From: Bacteroides xylanisolvens XB1A
GTDB taxonomy: Bacteria > Bacteroidota > Bacteroidia > Bacteroidales > Bacteroidaceae
Direction: 5' to 3'
NCBI RefSeq assembly: GCF_000210075.1
Contig: NC_021017.1
Span: forward strand, 2,630,519-2,694,518
Length of the DNA: 64,000 nucleotides
Made by a program: the position numbers and the translations under genes. Shown here piece after piece: positions 46,385 through 56,300 of the stretch. How positions within the stretch are numbered: position 1 is the first letter of the stretch; every line of letters begins with the position of its first letter. A model generated the notes under the pieces. It was not told the DNA's origin. It worked only from the letters and a program-made list of their open reading frames with translations, and did not search any database.

Positions 46385-48051
46385 TAGCGGGTTTTATATT
46401 CTTTAAAATCTTTCCGTCGATTCTTATTGTAGGTATTCCACATTTTCTGGAAATACAGTACATCACTCTTGTCCGCCCATTCGAAATAGGCTGTTTCCAA
46501 TTCTTTTGCCATTTCAGGATATTTACCGATCAGGTTGTGCTGTTCGGTACGGTCTTCCTTGATGTTGTACAATTCCCATTCATCTCCCTTGAAGTTGGCG
46601 GAAACCAGCTTCCAGTCACCTTTACGCACCATGCGGTTGCCTTCATGTTCCGCATAGATGTATCTTTCGGGCATCTTCTTTCCTTTCACAATCGGAAGGA
46701 TAGACTGACCTGCCATAGGCAGAATCGCTCTTCCCTGATATTCTTTCGGATAAGTGGCTCCTGCCAGTTCCACACAGGTAGACATGATATCGGAGAATTG
46801 TGCAGGCTGATGATTCAGTCCGCCTTTGTTCTTCACATGATTACCCCAGAAAATGATACACGGAGTAGAAATACCTCCTTCGTGTGCATAATGTTTATAC
46901 AGCGTGAACGGCGTGCAGCAGACATTTGCCCAGCCTGTACCGTAATGATGATAGGTTCCGGGCAAACCCATTTGGTCGAGTTCTTCTCCGGTATGGGTAT
47001 GGTATTCGACTCCGGTCTGTTTGTCGAAACCGAATTCGTGCCATTCGGCACAAGCTCCGTTATCGGACATAAACATGATAAATGTATTGTCTAACTCACC
47101 GTTCTTCTTCAATTCATCTACTACCCGGCCGATGTTCGCGTCCATCACATCTACCATAGCGGCAAAAATGGACATACGGCGTGCGAGGTCGGTCTGCTGA
47201 TCTTTCGTCAATGAGTCCCATGCCGGTAGCGGATGCGTTTCATCTTCAAACAGACTTTCGGGAACTACACCACGTGGACTAAGTGCCGGTTTGCCTTGCA
47301 TGAGTTTCAGGTCAACAATCCGTTTCCAGCGGGCGTCACGAATCTTATCCCATCCTTGCATATAGAGAGACATATATTTATCGGTCACTTCTTTCGGCGC
47401 ATGCAAAGGGAAATGGGGAGCGTTATAGGCCAGATACAGGAACAACGGTTTCTTCTCCTGATGTGCCTGGTCGATAAAGTCAATCGCATAATCCGTTATC
47501 ACATTGGTAGCGTAGAAAGTTCCTTCCTCATAGTGTCTGGGCGTACGGTCTTTAGGCAAACGGGTATATACCGCCGGATTCCAGAAAGAGTTGAATCCGC
47601 CCAACAGTCCGTAATATTCCTGAAACCCACGAAGAATGGGATTTGATTTATTCCCCAGATGCCACTTTCCCGACATCGCCGTAAAGTATCCGGCATCTTT
47701 CAGGACTTCCGCAATCGTGACGTTATCCGAATTGGAACGGAAACCGGAATATCCTTTCGGCCAAGCAGGATGACTGCCGTCCATGTGTCCCAATCCCGTC
47801 TGATGCGGATAAAGTCCCGTCAACAGGTTGGCACGGGACGGGCAACTGCGTGCACTGTTATACATCTGCGTCATACGGACGCCATTCTTTGCCAGTTTAT
47901 CCAACACCGGTGTATGAATCTCACCACCGAAACAGCCGAGATCGGAGAAGCCCAAATCGTCAGCCAGTATGATAATAATATTCGGTTTGTCCTGCGCATA
48001 CGTCATCGGGACCAGAGCCAGGCTGCCTGCTATCAATAAAGAAGTTTTCAT
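46384..48051 (-). CDS. Ser-type S1-family sulfatase (arylsulfatase-like), copy A
   Basis: This is a 555-residue exported sulfatase (signal to MTYAQ). The formylglycine motif is S69-C70-P71-S72-R73 in ARSCPSRANLLTG, so the modified residue is Ser, which is matured by the radical-SAM enzyme anSME. Metal ligands are the Asp pair in ILADDLGFSDLG (31-32) and DNG at MFMSDNGAC (about 330). The long form with AMSGKWHLG and the C-terminal VRKGDWKLV block is typical of the arylsulfatase A-like group. It should remove sulfate esters from a glycan before GH2, GH43 or GH51 can act. It overlaps the GH43 stop by four bases (ATGA). Confidence 0.9.
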   Translation of the reverse strand: MKTSLLIAGSLALVPMTYAQDKPNIIIILADDLGFSDLGCFGGEIHTPVLDKLAKNGVRMTQMYNSARSCPSRANLLTGLYPHQTGLGHMDGSHPAWPKGYSGFRSNSDNVTIAEVLKDAGYFTAMSGKWHLGNKSNPILRGFQEYYGLLGGFNSFWNPAVYTRLPKDRTPRHYEEGTFYATNVITDYAIDFIDQAHQEKKPLFLYLAYNAPHFPLHAPKEVTDKYMSLYMQGWDKIRDARWKRIVDLKLMQGKPALSPRGVVPESLFEDETHPLPAWDSLTKDQQTDLARRMSIFAAMVDVMDANIGRVVDELKKNGELDNTFIMFMSDNGACAEWHEFGFDKQTGVEYHTHTGEELDQMGLPGTYHHYGTGWANVCCTPFTLYKHYAHEGGISTPCIIFWGNHVKNKGGLNHQPAQFSDIMSTCVELAGATYPKEYQGRAILPMAGQSILPIVKGKKMPERYIYAEHEGNRMVRKGDWKLVSANFKGDEWELYNIKEDRTEQHNLIGKYPEMAKELETAYFEWADKSDVLYFQKMWNTYNKNRRKDFKEYKTR

Positions 48052-49178
48052 TTAGTATTATAATTAAAGTTGGGTTTGAATTTACCATTCTCATAGATCA
48101 TCGGAATTAATCCGGGACGGCACGTCACTTTATATTCCGCCGCCTGTGCCCCACGCGGATTGAAGAACATGGTAGCCCACCAGTTTCCATCCTTATCCTG
48201 GAAAAGGTTGTTGTGTCCTCCTCCCGTGATGGCATTGTAGCGTTCGCTATAGGGACCATACACATTATCGGCTGTCGAGATGATGCAGTCGTAACTATAA
48301 CGTGTCTTCGGTGAGGTTACTCCCTTTTTCTCGATATAGGTATCTCCCTCCGACGTACGGTGCGACCATATAGCCTGTACGAGGTGATATTTGTTATCAT
48401 ATTTGAAGATAAACGCTCCTTCAATATACGGTTCCGGATTATATTTTTTCTCTTTCAATGTTTTCAGTTCCTCGGCAAATCCGCTCATATCCGGTTTCAT
48501 ACGGGCGATATAATGGTTGTGCCCGACAAAGTAGACAGTGCCGTCCGTATCTTCGAACAAACTTCCGTCGATGTTCGGGAAGATAGCTTTGTCTTTATTA
48601 CCTTCGATATTCTCGTACGGACCTTCCGGTTTTCCGGTCTTGCTCCGCAAAATAAAAGAACCTCTCCCGCCTGCCGACTCATTCATGCAGGCAACGATAA
48701 ACCAGTTCTTCGCGCTTTTGATATAATGCATTTCCGGAGCCCACACTGCATGAAAGCGGTTGTCCATCGGATCACCGTTGATAGATTTCTTCTGATATTT
48801 CTCTCCTGCTTTATATACTTTCGGCTTCTTTTGCCAGGTTCCGTCTTTTTCCATCGACCATATTTGTCCTCTGGCTTCCCAGGACTTCATATCTTTGGAA
48901 CGCCACAGGTACAAACCGTCGTTCCAGTCCCAGCAATGTCTCTGTCCCGGAAAGTAACGGTCGGGGGTAGAGGTCGTTCCTGTGATATAATAATAACCGT
49001 CGGGACCCAGCGTAGCCCAAGTGTCCCTCATCCAATAATCAAACGCCGGCTTTACAGATGTCGGAACACGTAGTTCCGGAGCGTTTGTATCTGCCGTTCC
49101 ATATAACTGTGCTGATGCTGTAGAGATGGAAATAAATCCTGTAAACAAGATCAATCCTAATCGCAAAATCAATTTCAT
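48048..49178 (-). CDS. GH43 five-bladed-propeller glycosidase, exported
   Basis: This 376-residue protein starts at MKLILRLGLILFTGF (49178), which gives a signal peptide ending at ASAQ; the earlier Met at 49235 adds an unlikely leader. Family 43 features are the early catalytic-base region WATLGPDGYYYITGT, HAVWAPEMHY, the pKa-modulating Asp in IDGSLFEDTDGTVYF and the acid Glu in YIEGAFIFKY. Family members are arabinofuranosidases, arabinanases, xylosidases or galactosidases. With the neighbouring GH51, arabinofuranoside cleavage is the leading guess. Translation is coupled to the next sulfatase by an ATGA overlap. Confidence 0.85.
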   Translation of the reverse strand: MKLILRLGLILFTGFISISTASAQLYGTADTNAPELRVPTSVKPAFDYWMRDTWATLGPDGYYYITGTTSTPDRYFPGQRHCWDWNDGLYLWRSKDMKSWEARGQIWSMEKDGTWQKKPKVYKAGEKYQKKSINGDPMDNRFHAVWAPEMHYIKSAKNWFIVACMNESAGGRGSFILRSKTGKPEGPYENIEGNKDKAIFPNIDGSLFEDTDGTVYFVGHNHYIARMKPDMSGFAEELKTLKEKKYNPEPYIEGAFIFKYDNKYHLVQAIWSHRTSEGDTYIEKKGVTSPKTRYSYDCIISTADNVYGPYSERYNAITGGGHNNLFQDKDGNWWATMFFNPRGAQAAEYKVTCRPGLIPMIYENGKFKPNFNYNTK

Positions 49179-49282
49179 ATATTTCTGTTTTATGTTTACG
49201 GATACAAAAATAGGCCGTTGCGGGGCAGACTTCATGGAATCATGTTTTTAATATCCGTAGGTATGTACAATCTTCTTATTTT

Positions 49283-50836
49283 TTAGTATTCCGGATGGAG
49301 ATAATTAAATGGATTCTGTTTAAAATGGTAACGTCTTTGCGGGAGAGGCAGCGGGTCCTGCAAACGCAACTCCCATGCCAGTAAACGGGTCAGAAGTTCT
49401 GTTTGAATTTCGCTGTATTTCTTCTCGCCAAACAGATTATGAACTTCCGAAGGATCTTTCTTTAAATTATAGAGTTCTCCGTTGCCATAATGATTCATGA
49501 CCAGTTTCCAGTCATCCTTTCTTATCATGCGTGAGGTACCGCTTTGCGTCCAGGTGTTCAGTTCGTCGAAGTGGGCTATTTTGCCGGGAGTCAATGCTCC
49601 TTCCTGTTCAAAAGTCAGGGAGGCATCCAGTCCGACATCGGCTCCTCCGAAGCCTTGTTGTACGACCATGCTGGAGAATTCTTCTTTAGGGTAAGCTTTT
49701 CCGGTCAGCATCGGCCACAAGCTACGACCCTGAACTCCTGCCGGTATTTCGGCACCGATGGCAGAGCAGAAGGTGGGGAAAAGGTCGGCTATCGATACGT
49801 GGCTATCCATAGGGGCAGGCTGGTTTTTAATGTGATATCCTGCCCATACCATCGGGATACGTGCGAGGCTTTCGGAAAGTCCGGCTCCTTTACGGATCAA
49901 TCCGTATTCCCCCCAGTAGTCACCGTGGTCGGAAAGTACGACAAAGAGGGTGTTTTCATATTGTCCGCTGGCTTTCAATGATTCGATCAGTCTCTTGATC
50001 TGATCGTCTATCAACCGGATCATTCCGATATAGTTGGCACGGATTCGAGGCAAGTCTTGTTCCAGGTTCGGGCAGGACGCGTCTTCCAGTTGCGCCAAAA
50101 TACGGTATTTCTCTCCTTTCTTTGCCAAATCTTTGCGGGAGGTCTTTAAGACAGGGAGCTTATCGGGGGAGAACATGGAGTAATAGGGTTCACATACCTG
50201 ATAAGGGTTGTGAGGTTCCGGAAAAGAGACCCATACGAAGAAAGGATTTTCTTTCTGCTGTTTAATCCATGCCAGCGCTTCGTTCACGATTTTGGTGGGA
50301 TGCTGTTCTTCCAGCGAGATGGGAGATGGCTCCAGCCATTGCCCCCTGGCTTGCTGATTCAGGAAACGGGCAGTCTCTTTCTCTGCGGGAGTCGTCTTTT
50401 TGTGCTTTCCCCAGTGTCCGTATTCAGACCAGAAATCCAAGTCGGCAGGTTTCAGGTAAGCGTGATTCTTGCCAACCAATGCTGTTTTATATCCGTTTTC
50501 TTTCAATACGCCCACTAAGTCCTGTTGATAGGAGATGTCGGGGATATTGTGATTCGTGCGTACGTGAGTGGCGGAAGGAAAACGCCCGGTGAACATGGAA
50601 CAACGTGCCGGAGAGCTGGCCGGCATCACAGTGTATGCCTTATTGAACCATACATTCTCCTGCGCCAAACGGTCGACAAAGGGAGTCACTTCCAGCGGAA
50701 AACCTTCCCTGCCGCACAAATCGGCACGCTGCTGATCGGTCATAATAACCACAATATTCGGTTTGCCGGTTTGCGCCTGAACTGACATAGCCAAACCTTG
50801 TATGGCAAGTCCTGTGATACAAAAGATTGTTTTCAT
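49283..50836 (-). CDS. Ser-type S1-family sulfatase, copy B
   Basis: This 517-residue exported sulfatase (signal to VQAQ) has the formylglycine motif S74-S75-P76-A77-R78 in MPASSPARCSMFTG, again Ser-type. The metal site includes VIMTDQQRADL (about 31-41), and VVLSDHGDYWGEYGL (about 305) carries the second metal pair; LVGKNHAYL gives the usual Lys/His. It differs clearly from copy A in length and blocks, so the two probably attack different sulfate positions. It belongs to the same minus-strand operon, 104 bp before the GH43 start. Confidence 0.9.
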   Translation of the reverse strand: MKTIFCITGLAIQGLAMSVQAQTGKPNIVVIMTDQQRADLCGREGFPLEVTPFVDRLAQENVWFNKAYTVMPASSPARCSMFTGRFPSATHVRTNHNIPDISYQQDLVGVLKENGYKTALVGKNHAYLKPADLDFWSEYGHWGKHKKTTPAEKETARFLNQQARGQWLEPSPISLEEQHPTKIVNEALAWIKQQKENPFFVWVSFPEPHNPYQVCEPYYSMFSPDKLPVLKTSRKDLAKKGEKYRILAQLEDASCPNLEQDLPRIRANYIGMIRLIDDQIKRLIESLKASGQYENTLFVVLSDHGDYWGEYGLIRKGAGLSESLARIPMVWAGYHIKNQPAPMDSHVSIADLFPTFCSAIGAEIPAGVQGRSLWPMLTGKAYPKEEFSSMVVQQGFGGADVGLDASLTFEQEGALTPGKIAHFDELNTWTQSGTSRMIRKDDWKLVMNHYGNGELYNLKKDPSEVHNLFGEKKYSEIQTELLTRLLAWELRLQDPLPLPQRRYHFKQNPFNYLHPEY

Positions 50837-50866
50837 TTTATTTTTATTTGCTATTTGACAATTTAG

Positions 50867-51039
50867 AGTTCACCACGGAGGACACAGAGGACACGGAGGC
50901 TTAATCATTTTATTCATTACAGAGTAACACAGAGTCTCACGCTTTTTTTACAGCTAACTGCATCTATCACTCTGTTCCTTGCAGAAAGAGAGAAAAAATG
51001 CTGTGTCCTCTGTGCTCTCTGTGTCCTCTGTGGTGAACT
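50867..51039. repeat. 173-bp element with inverted ends built of 9-bp repeats (MITE-like)
   Basis: The ends are inverted copies: AGTTCACCACGGAGGACAC (from 50867) matches the complement of the right end (51039 leftwards) at about 29 of 33 positions. Each end is made of a 9-bp unit CACRGAGGA repeated three times. The core carries ACAGAGTAACACAGAG. It occupies the 201-bp gap between GH51 and sulfatase B, and its right tip supplies the AG of the GH51 stop codon. I recall similar CACAGAGGACACAGAG sequences between genes in Bacteroides, but cannot check copy number here. Confidence 0.65.
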
Positions 51040-53092
51040 AAAAACGATATACAACCATGGAAGCTGCCTCCAGTTCGAACGGTTGATTCAGGTCCAGCCC
51101 GACTTCCGTCTCTACCGGTTGGACTTCATTCGGAGCAAACGGTGTGTTTTCTTTTCCCGGAACCAGTACCAGACTTGTTTTATGTGCCTTGACGGGACGT
51201 TTGAAGCCGGAAACTTCCGGTTGTAGAGTGACTTTTTTATCCTGCAGGTTTATCAGTTTCAGGATATATTGTTTGCTGGCCGTATCATATCCCATCGTAA
51301 CAAAGATGTTCTGCAAACCTTCTATATCCTTGATCGCTGCATCCAGACACACGTCAAACGTGTTATCCCTGAACATCTTTGCCAGGTAGAAGAAGGAAGT
51401 CTTTACGCTACTGTCTACTCCATTAATCAACATCGGCAGGAAGATACGGTGTTCCAGAAAGTCCCAATGCCTCATCACCGGACGTTCAGCAAACAAGGGA
51501 TTCAAATCGCCGTTGCGTTCTATTGACATACGGATGGCTCCGGTAGCCAGCAGGTTATAAGGATATTTTCCGTTGATTCCCAATTCGCCGATAAATAGAT
51601 CGGCAACACCCCGTTTGTAGTTATCAAAACGATAATGCTGTTCGCAAGCCCATTCGATTGAGTTATAATAATGTTCGTCGAACACTTTCACATTCTTCGG
51701 GTTGACAAAATTGGGAATATCCTTCCGTTTGTCATCATTCTCTCTTCCGACTACACGGATGACACTATTGGCTATATAAATCAAGTCAGGATATTTGGCG
51801 GACAACGCCTGATAGATTTTCTCATAACGCTCCCAATACACAGGTCCGAAATCTTCATTTCCAATCTCGATATATTTTAGCGGGAAAGGAGCGGGATGAC
51901 CGTTCTTTGCCCGTTCAGCTCCCCATTTCGTAGTTGTATCACCAATGGCATACTCGATGGCATCCAACGCATCCTGGATATAAGCGTCCAGATCGACATC
52001 AATGTGTCTGAAATTCCACTGTGGACTTTGCTTCACCCAACCACTGCAAATCATACCCGTAGGCATCACATACATCGCATCAGCTCCCACATATTCGCAC
52101 AATTCATAAAACTCATGATAGCCGATTCCGTCGGTACGGTAATAAGGCGCCCATTTGCTCCACTGTCCCGGACGATTTTCAATCGGTCCGAGCGTCTTTT
52201 TCCAGTGATACATCGTTTCTTCATTGACTCCGTGCACGATGCATCCGCCCGGGAAACGGATAAAGCTGGGAGAAAACTCTTTCAGGTTCTGAACAATGTC
52301 TTTACGGAATACGGATTTTCCATCGTTCCAGGTATCGGACGGGAACAGGGAAACGACATCTATCTGAAATTGCCCTTTCGACATCGGTTGTATGGCAAAC
52401 ATTCCACGCCGGACGTTCTTTTCCGGTTTCAGTTCACCGGTATATTTTGTCCAGTCCCGATTCCCTACATTCACTTCGATCACATTGCTCACCCGTTGTC
52501 CCCATTCGTCAACTAGAAATACACGTAACGGAGCGGAATAATTCCTGTTCTTCAGAAACAAGGAAAGACGGTAAGACGTATCTGTCTTCAGGTTCATTCC
52601 ATAATATCCACGGTTGAGAATCAGGGCATCCGGATGGTTCGCAATATCTTCCGTGACATTAACCAGCATCGAATACTTATTTTCCCCGCTCATCGGATTT
52701 TCATCCGTGCGACTGATAAATACAGGAGTATATGATAACGGATAAGTCGTCCATCCAATCAGCGGATCGGCCTGAAACACTTTTTTCTCTTTAACGCGGG
52801 GAGCCGGAACATTTTCATAAAGACCGTTCTTCACAGATAATCCGGCAGGCGGTGTAGCTTCTTCAAACGAACGGTTACGTATCAGTTCGGCGTGCAGGGC
52901 ACCCTCGCCCATCATTCCTATTTCTTCATAATGGAAACCGTACTTTACGGGAGCCACTTTGTGGGTTTTCGATTTATTGATATACAACGTTCCATCGGAG
53001 GAAGACGGAGAGGAACTATTCCCATATACCAGAGGTAATGTGAAAAACAGACCGATACCAAACGTAAAGGATTTGACTGTCGAATGATTCAT
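51038..53092 (-). CDS. GH51 alpha-L-arabinofuranosidase, exported
   Basis: This 684-residue family 51 enzyme releases terminal arabinofuranose. An N-terminal carbohydrate-binding-like jelly roll (about 75-240, YRLSLFLKNRNYSAPLRVFLVDEWG in part) precedes the TIM barrel with RFPGGCIVHG (about 290), the acid/base Glu in YIEIGNEDFGPVYW (about 405) and the nucleophile Glu in LFIGELGINGKYP (about 485). A beta-sandwich closes the protein. The start was set at MNHSTVKSF (53092), giving a signal peptide; the Met at 53122 would sit in the -7 box. It is first in the five-gene operon, divergent from the hybrid regulator. Confidence 0.9.
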   Translation of the reverse strand: MNHSTVKSFTFGIGLFFTLPLVYGNSSSPSSSDGTLYINKSKTHKVAPVKYGFHYEEIGMMGEGALHAELIRNRSFEEATPPAGLSVKNGLYENVPAPRVKEKKVFQADPLIGWTTYPLSYTPVFISRTDENPMSGENKYSMLVNVTEDIANHPDALILNRGYYGMNLKTDTSYRLSLFLKNRNYSAPLRVFLVDEWGQRVSNVIEVNVGNRDWTKYTGELKPEKNVRRGMFAIQPMSKGQFQIDVVSLFPSDTWNDGKSVFRKDIVQNLKEFSPSFIRFPGGCIVHGVNEETMYHWKKTLGPIENRPGQWSKWAPYYRTDGIGYHEFYELCEYVGADAMYVMPTGMICSGWVKQSPQWNFRHIDVDLDAYIQDALDAIEYAIGDTTTKWGAERAKNGHPAPFPLKYIEIGNEDFGPVYWERYEKIYQALSAKYPDLIYIANSVIRVVGRENDDKRKDIPNFVNPKNVKVFDEHYYNSIEWACEQHYRFDNYKRGVADLFIGELGINGKYPYNLLATGAIRMSIERNGDLNPLFAERPVMRHWDFLEHRIFLPMLINGVDSSVKTSFFYLAKMFRDNTFDVCLDAAIKDIEGLQNIFVTMGYDTASKQYILKLINLQDKKVTLQPEVSGFKRPVKAHKTSLVLVPGKENTPFAPNEVQPVETEVGLDLNQPFELEAASMVVYRF

Positions 53093-53119
53093 AGCATTTG
53101 TTTTTAGAGTTTCACATTG

Positions 53120-53274
53120 CAAATGTGGTCTTTTCTATCCAAGAAAAACAGAAAAATAATGCTTAATACCTGCAATCATGTATAAAAATCTGTAGCGAAG
53201 CGGCAAACTGAACATGAGTGCTGCCCGTTTGAACAATTCTACGACTGTTCAAAACAAAAAAAGACGTATCTTTA
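53120..53274. promoter_or_regulatory. Divergent promoter region of sulfatase operon and hybrid regulator
   Basis: Toward GH51, CACATTTG (53127-53120, minus strand) approximates a -7 box. Toward the regulator, TATCTTTA (53267-53274, plus strand) does the same, 26 bp before the ATG. Between them lies a perfect 8-bp inverted repeat, TTTGAACA (53228-53235) and TGTTCAAA (53246-53253), which may be an operator. I found no 21-bp-phased direct repeat like that at 77-108. Confidence 0.4.
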
Positions 53275-53300
53275 GGTCGTGAAAATCAATCAGAAAAGCC

Positions 53301-56300
53301 ATGAGAACCACCTTACTTAAATTCGTACTCTTATTTAGTCTCGTGCTCTTAAATACAAGCTTGTCGACGGGACAGATTCAATATAATAATATACGCTTCA
53401 AACAGCTAAGTATAGCTGAAGGACTCCCGCATAATACGATCAATGCAATCACCCAGGACAACCACGGGTTCATCTGGTTTGGTACACGCAACGGATTGTG
53501 CCGATATGACGGTTATAATATCAACCTGTTCGCACATAATGAAGCCGACAGCACCTCACTCCGCCACAATTTCATCACGCGCTTATATAACGATTCGCTC
53601 CGTAACATTCTATGGATCTCTACCGATCAGGGCATCTGCAGCTATAACTACGAGACAGAAGATTTCAGTCGTTACCAGATTAAAGGGAACACTAAGGATG
53701 ATGTTTGTTTCCTGAATACCAGCGATGGTGTGCTTCTGGCCGCTTGTAGCAACGGACTCTATCGCTACAATGAACAAGACAGTCTGTTCGTTCCTTTTCT
53801 TCTCGATGAAGAAAAACCTCATGTGAGATACCTTGCGGAGGACGGAGACAAAACCTTATGGATAGACACCAACAAAGGACTGATGCGATACAGTCTGGAG
53901 AAGAAACAGTTCGTTTCCCTCCCGACTCTCATCCAGCCTTTTACACAGCAATGCAACAATGCCGTCCTGATCTCGTCCAACCAGCTTTTATTTAATACTA
54001 ACAACGATTTTTTCGTCTATCATATACAAAGCAATACCCTGTGTAATCTCTCGAAAGACCTGGAAGTAAAACACTTCCGCTGTGCGGCAACCGACCATAC
54101 GGGGAATATATGGGTAGGCACGGAGTATGGCATCTTTGTCTTCAACAAACTCTATCAACTGATTGCACATTACGAACAATCGGAACGGGATTTAAGTGCG
54201 CTGAACGATTCTCCCATTTACAGCCTTTATCAGGACAAGGCTCATAATATGTGGGTGGGAACCTATTTCGGAGGAGTCAACTATTATATATTCGGTTCCG
54301 ACCAGTTCCAGATATATCCATACGGAGCCAGTTTCAATCATTTGAGCGGAAAGGCTGTCCGCCAGATTATCAATGCTCCGGACAACGGTCTGTACATCGC
54401 CACCGAAGATGGCGGATTGAACTACCTGAACAATAAGAAAGAAATCACCCGTGCCGAACGGCTGCACAAGCAAATGCAAATCTACGCCAAGAACATACAT
54501 TCTTTATGGCTCGACAAAGATAACAGCCTGTGGCTCGGACTGTTCCTGAAAGGAGCTCTTCACTATATACCGCATCTAAACCGCACGGTGGACTATAATC
54601 TACTGTCGGATGAGGTTTCTTCCGGCTTCTGCATCATCGAAGACAAGAACGATCATATCTGGTACGGAGGCCCTTCCGGCTTATTCCTGATCGACAAGAA
54701 GAAAGCAAACTCCCGCCCGGAAAAAATTTCATCTCTCCGTGTCTTTAACCTGGTACAGTTTAATGACAGTATACTTTGGGCAGGAACCCGAAAAGGCAGT
54801 ATATTTCAGATCAATACCCATACACTGAAAGTAACCTCGCTCCCCATCCTGCCGCATACCGATCTCTACATCACCTATATCTACCCCGATTCACATCAAC
54901 GGATATGGATAGGTACAGACAACAACGGGCTTTATGTATCGGACCGCAACGGTAGCATTATCGCCTTTTACAGTAAAGAACAGTTGGGATCCAACGCCAT
55001 CAAAGGTATCATTGAAGATGAGATGAGCAATGTTTGGGTAGGTACCGGAAACGGACTTTGTTGTATCAATTCCCAAACAGGAAGCATTGACCGATATACC
55101 ACGGCCGACGGATTGCCCATCAACCAGTTCAACTACTCCTCCGCCTGCAAGAAGCCTGACGGAGAATTGTATTTCGGAACTATCAACGGTATGATTTCTT
55201 TCTACCCGGAACAGGTACGCTCCGTCAATCCCCGTTTCAACATTGCACTGACTGCCATTTGGAGCAACAGCGAATATATGTCGCCCAACAATGAGAAAGC
55301 ATTCATCCCTTCCTCTATCTCCGAACTGACAGAGATCACCCTGACGCACGAACAAGCCCAATCCCTGCGTCTCGAATACTCCGGACTGAATTATCAATAT
55401 ACCGACAACACTCAATATGCGATGAAAATGGAAGGTATCGACAAGGACTGGCAGTTTGTAGGCAACCAGCATCAGGTACGCTTCTCCAATCTGCCTTCAG
55501 GAAGATATATCTTAAAGATCAAAGCCAGCAAAGATGGTATCCACTGGGACGAAACGGGCCAAAAGGACCTTGCCATCAGAGTCCTTCCTCCTTGGTGGCT
55601 CTCACCGGGAGCATATTTAGTTTATGCACTACTCTTCCTATTAATCATTTACGCCGCATACAGATATACCAAAACGCGTATCATCCTGCTCATGCGACTG
55701 AAAACGGAGCATGAACAACGCGTCAACATAGAGAATATGAATCAACAGAAGATCAATTTCTTCACTTACATCTCCCATGACCTGAAAACACCGCTGACCC
55801 TGATTCTATCGCCTCTGCAACGATTGATCCAGCAGCCACAAATCAGCAACAACGATAAAGAGAAACTGGAAGTCATCTACCGAAACGCCAACCGGATGAA
55901 TTATCTGATTAATGAACTATTGACGTTCAGTAAAATCGAGATGAAACAGATGCGTATCAGCGTCCGGAAGGGAGACATCATGCACTTTCTGGAAGAACTG
56001 TCGCACATCTTCGACATCGTAGCCGGAGAACGGGAGATTGACTTCATCGTCAATCTGGAAGACACCGAAGAGGAAGTCTGGTTCTCGCCTTCCAAGCTGG
56101 AACGGATTCTTTATAACTTGCTCTCAAACGCATTTAAATATACCCAACCCGGCGGATACGTCAAGTTGAGTGCCAAACTAATAAAAGAAGAGAAAGGAAC
56201 ATTTGTGCAAATCTCCGTCAAAGACAATGGCAGGGGGATTCCTAAAGAAGCTCAAGAACAAATATTTGAAAGTTACTACCAAGTTGAGAAGCGCGACCAT

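Noticed and set aside
48360-49073. 237-codon plus-strand frame opposite GH43
   Set aside because: GH43 on the minus strand carries all family motifs; the opposite product has no family features.
50867-51039. CRISPR array, because of the short repeated 9-bp units
   Set aside because: Units are contiguous with no unique spacers, appear as inverted end blocks, and no cas gene is present.
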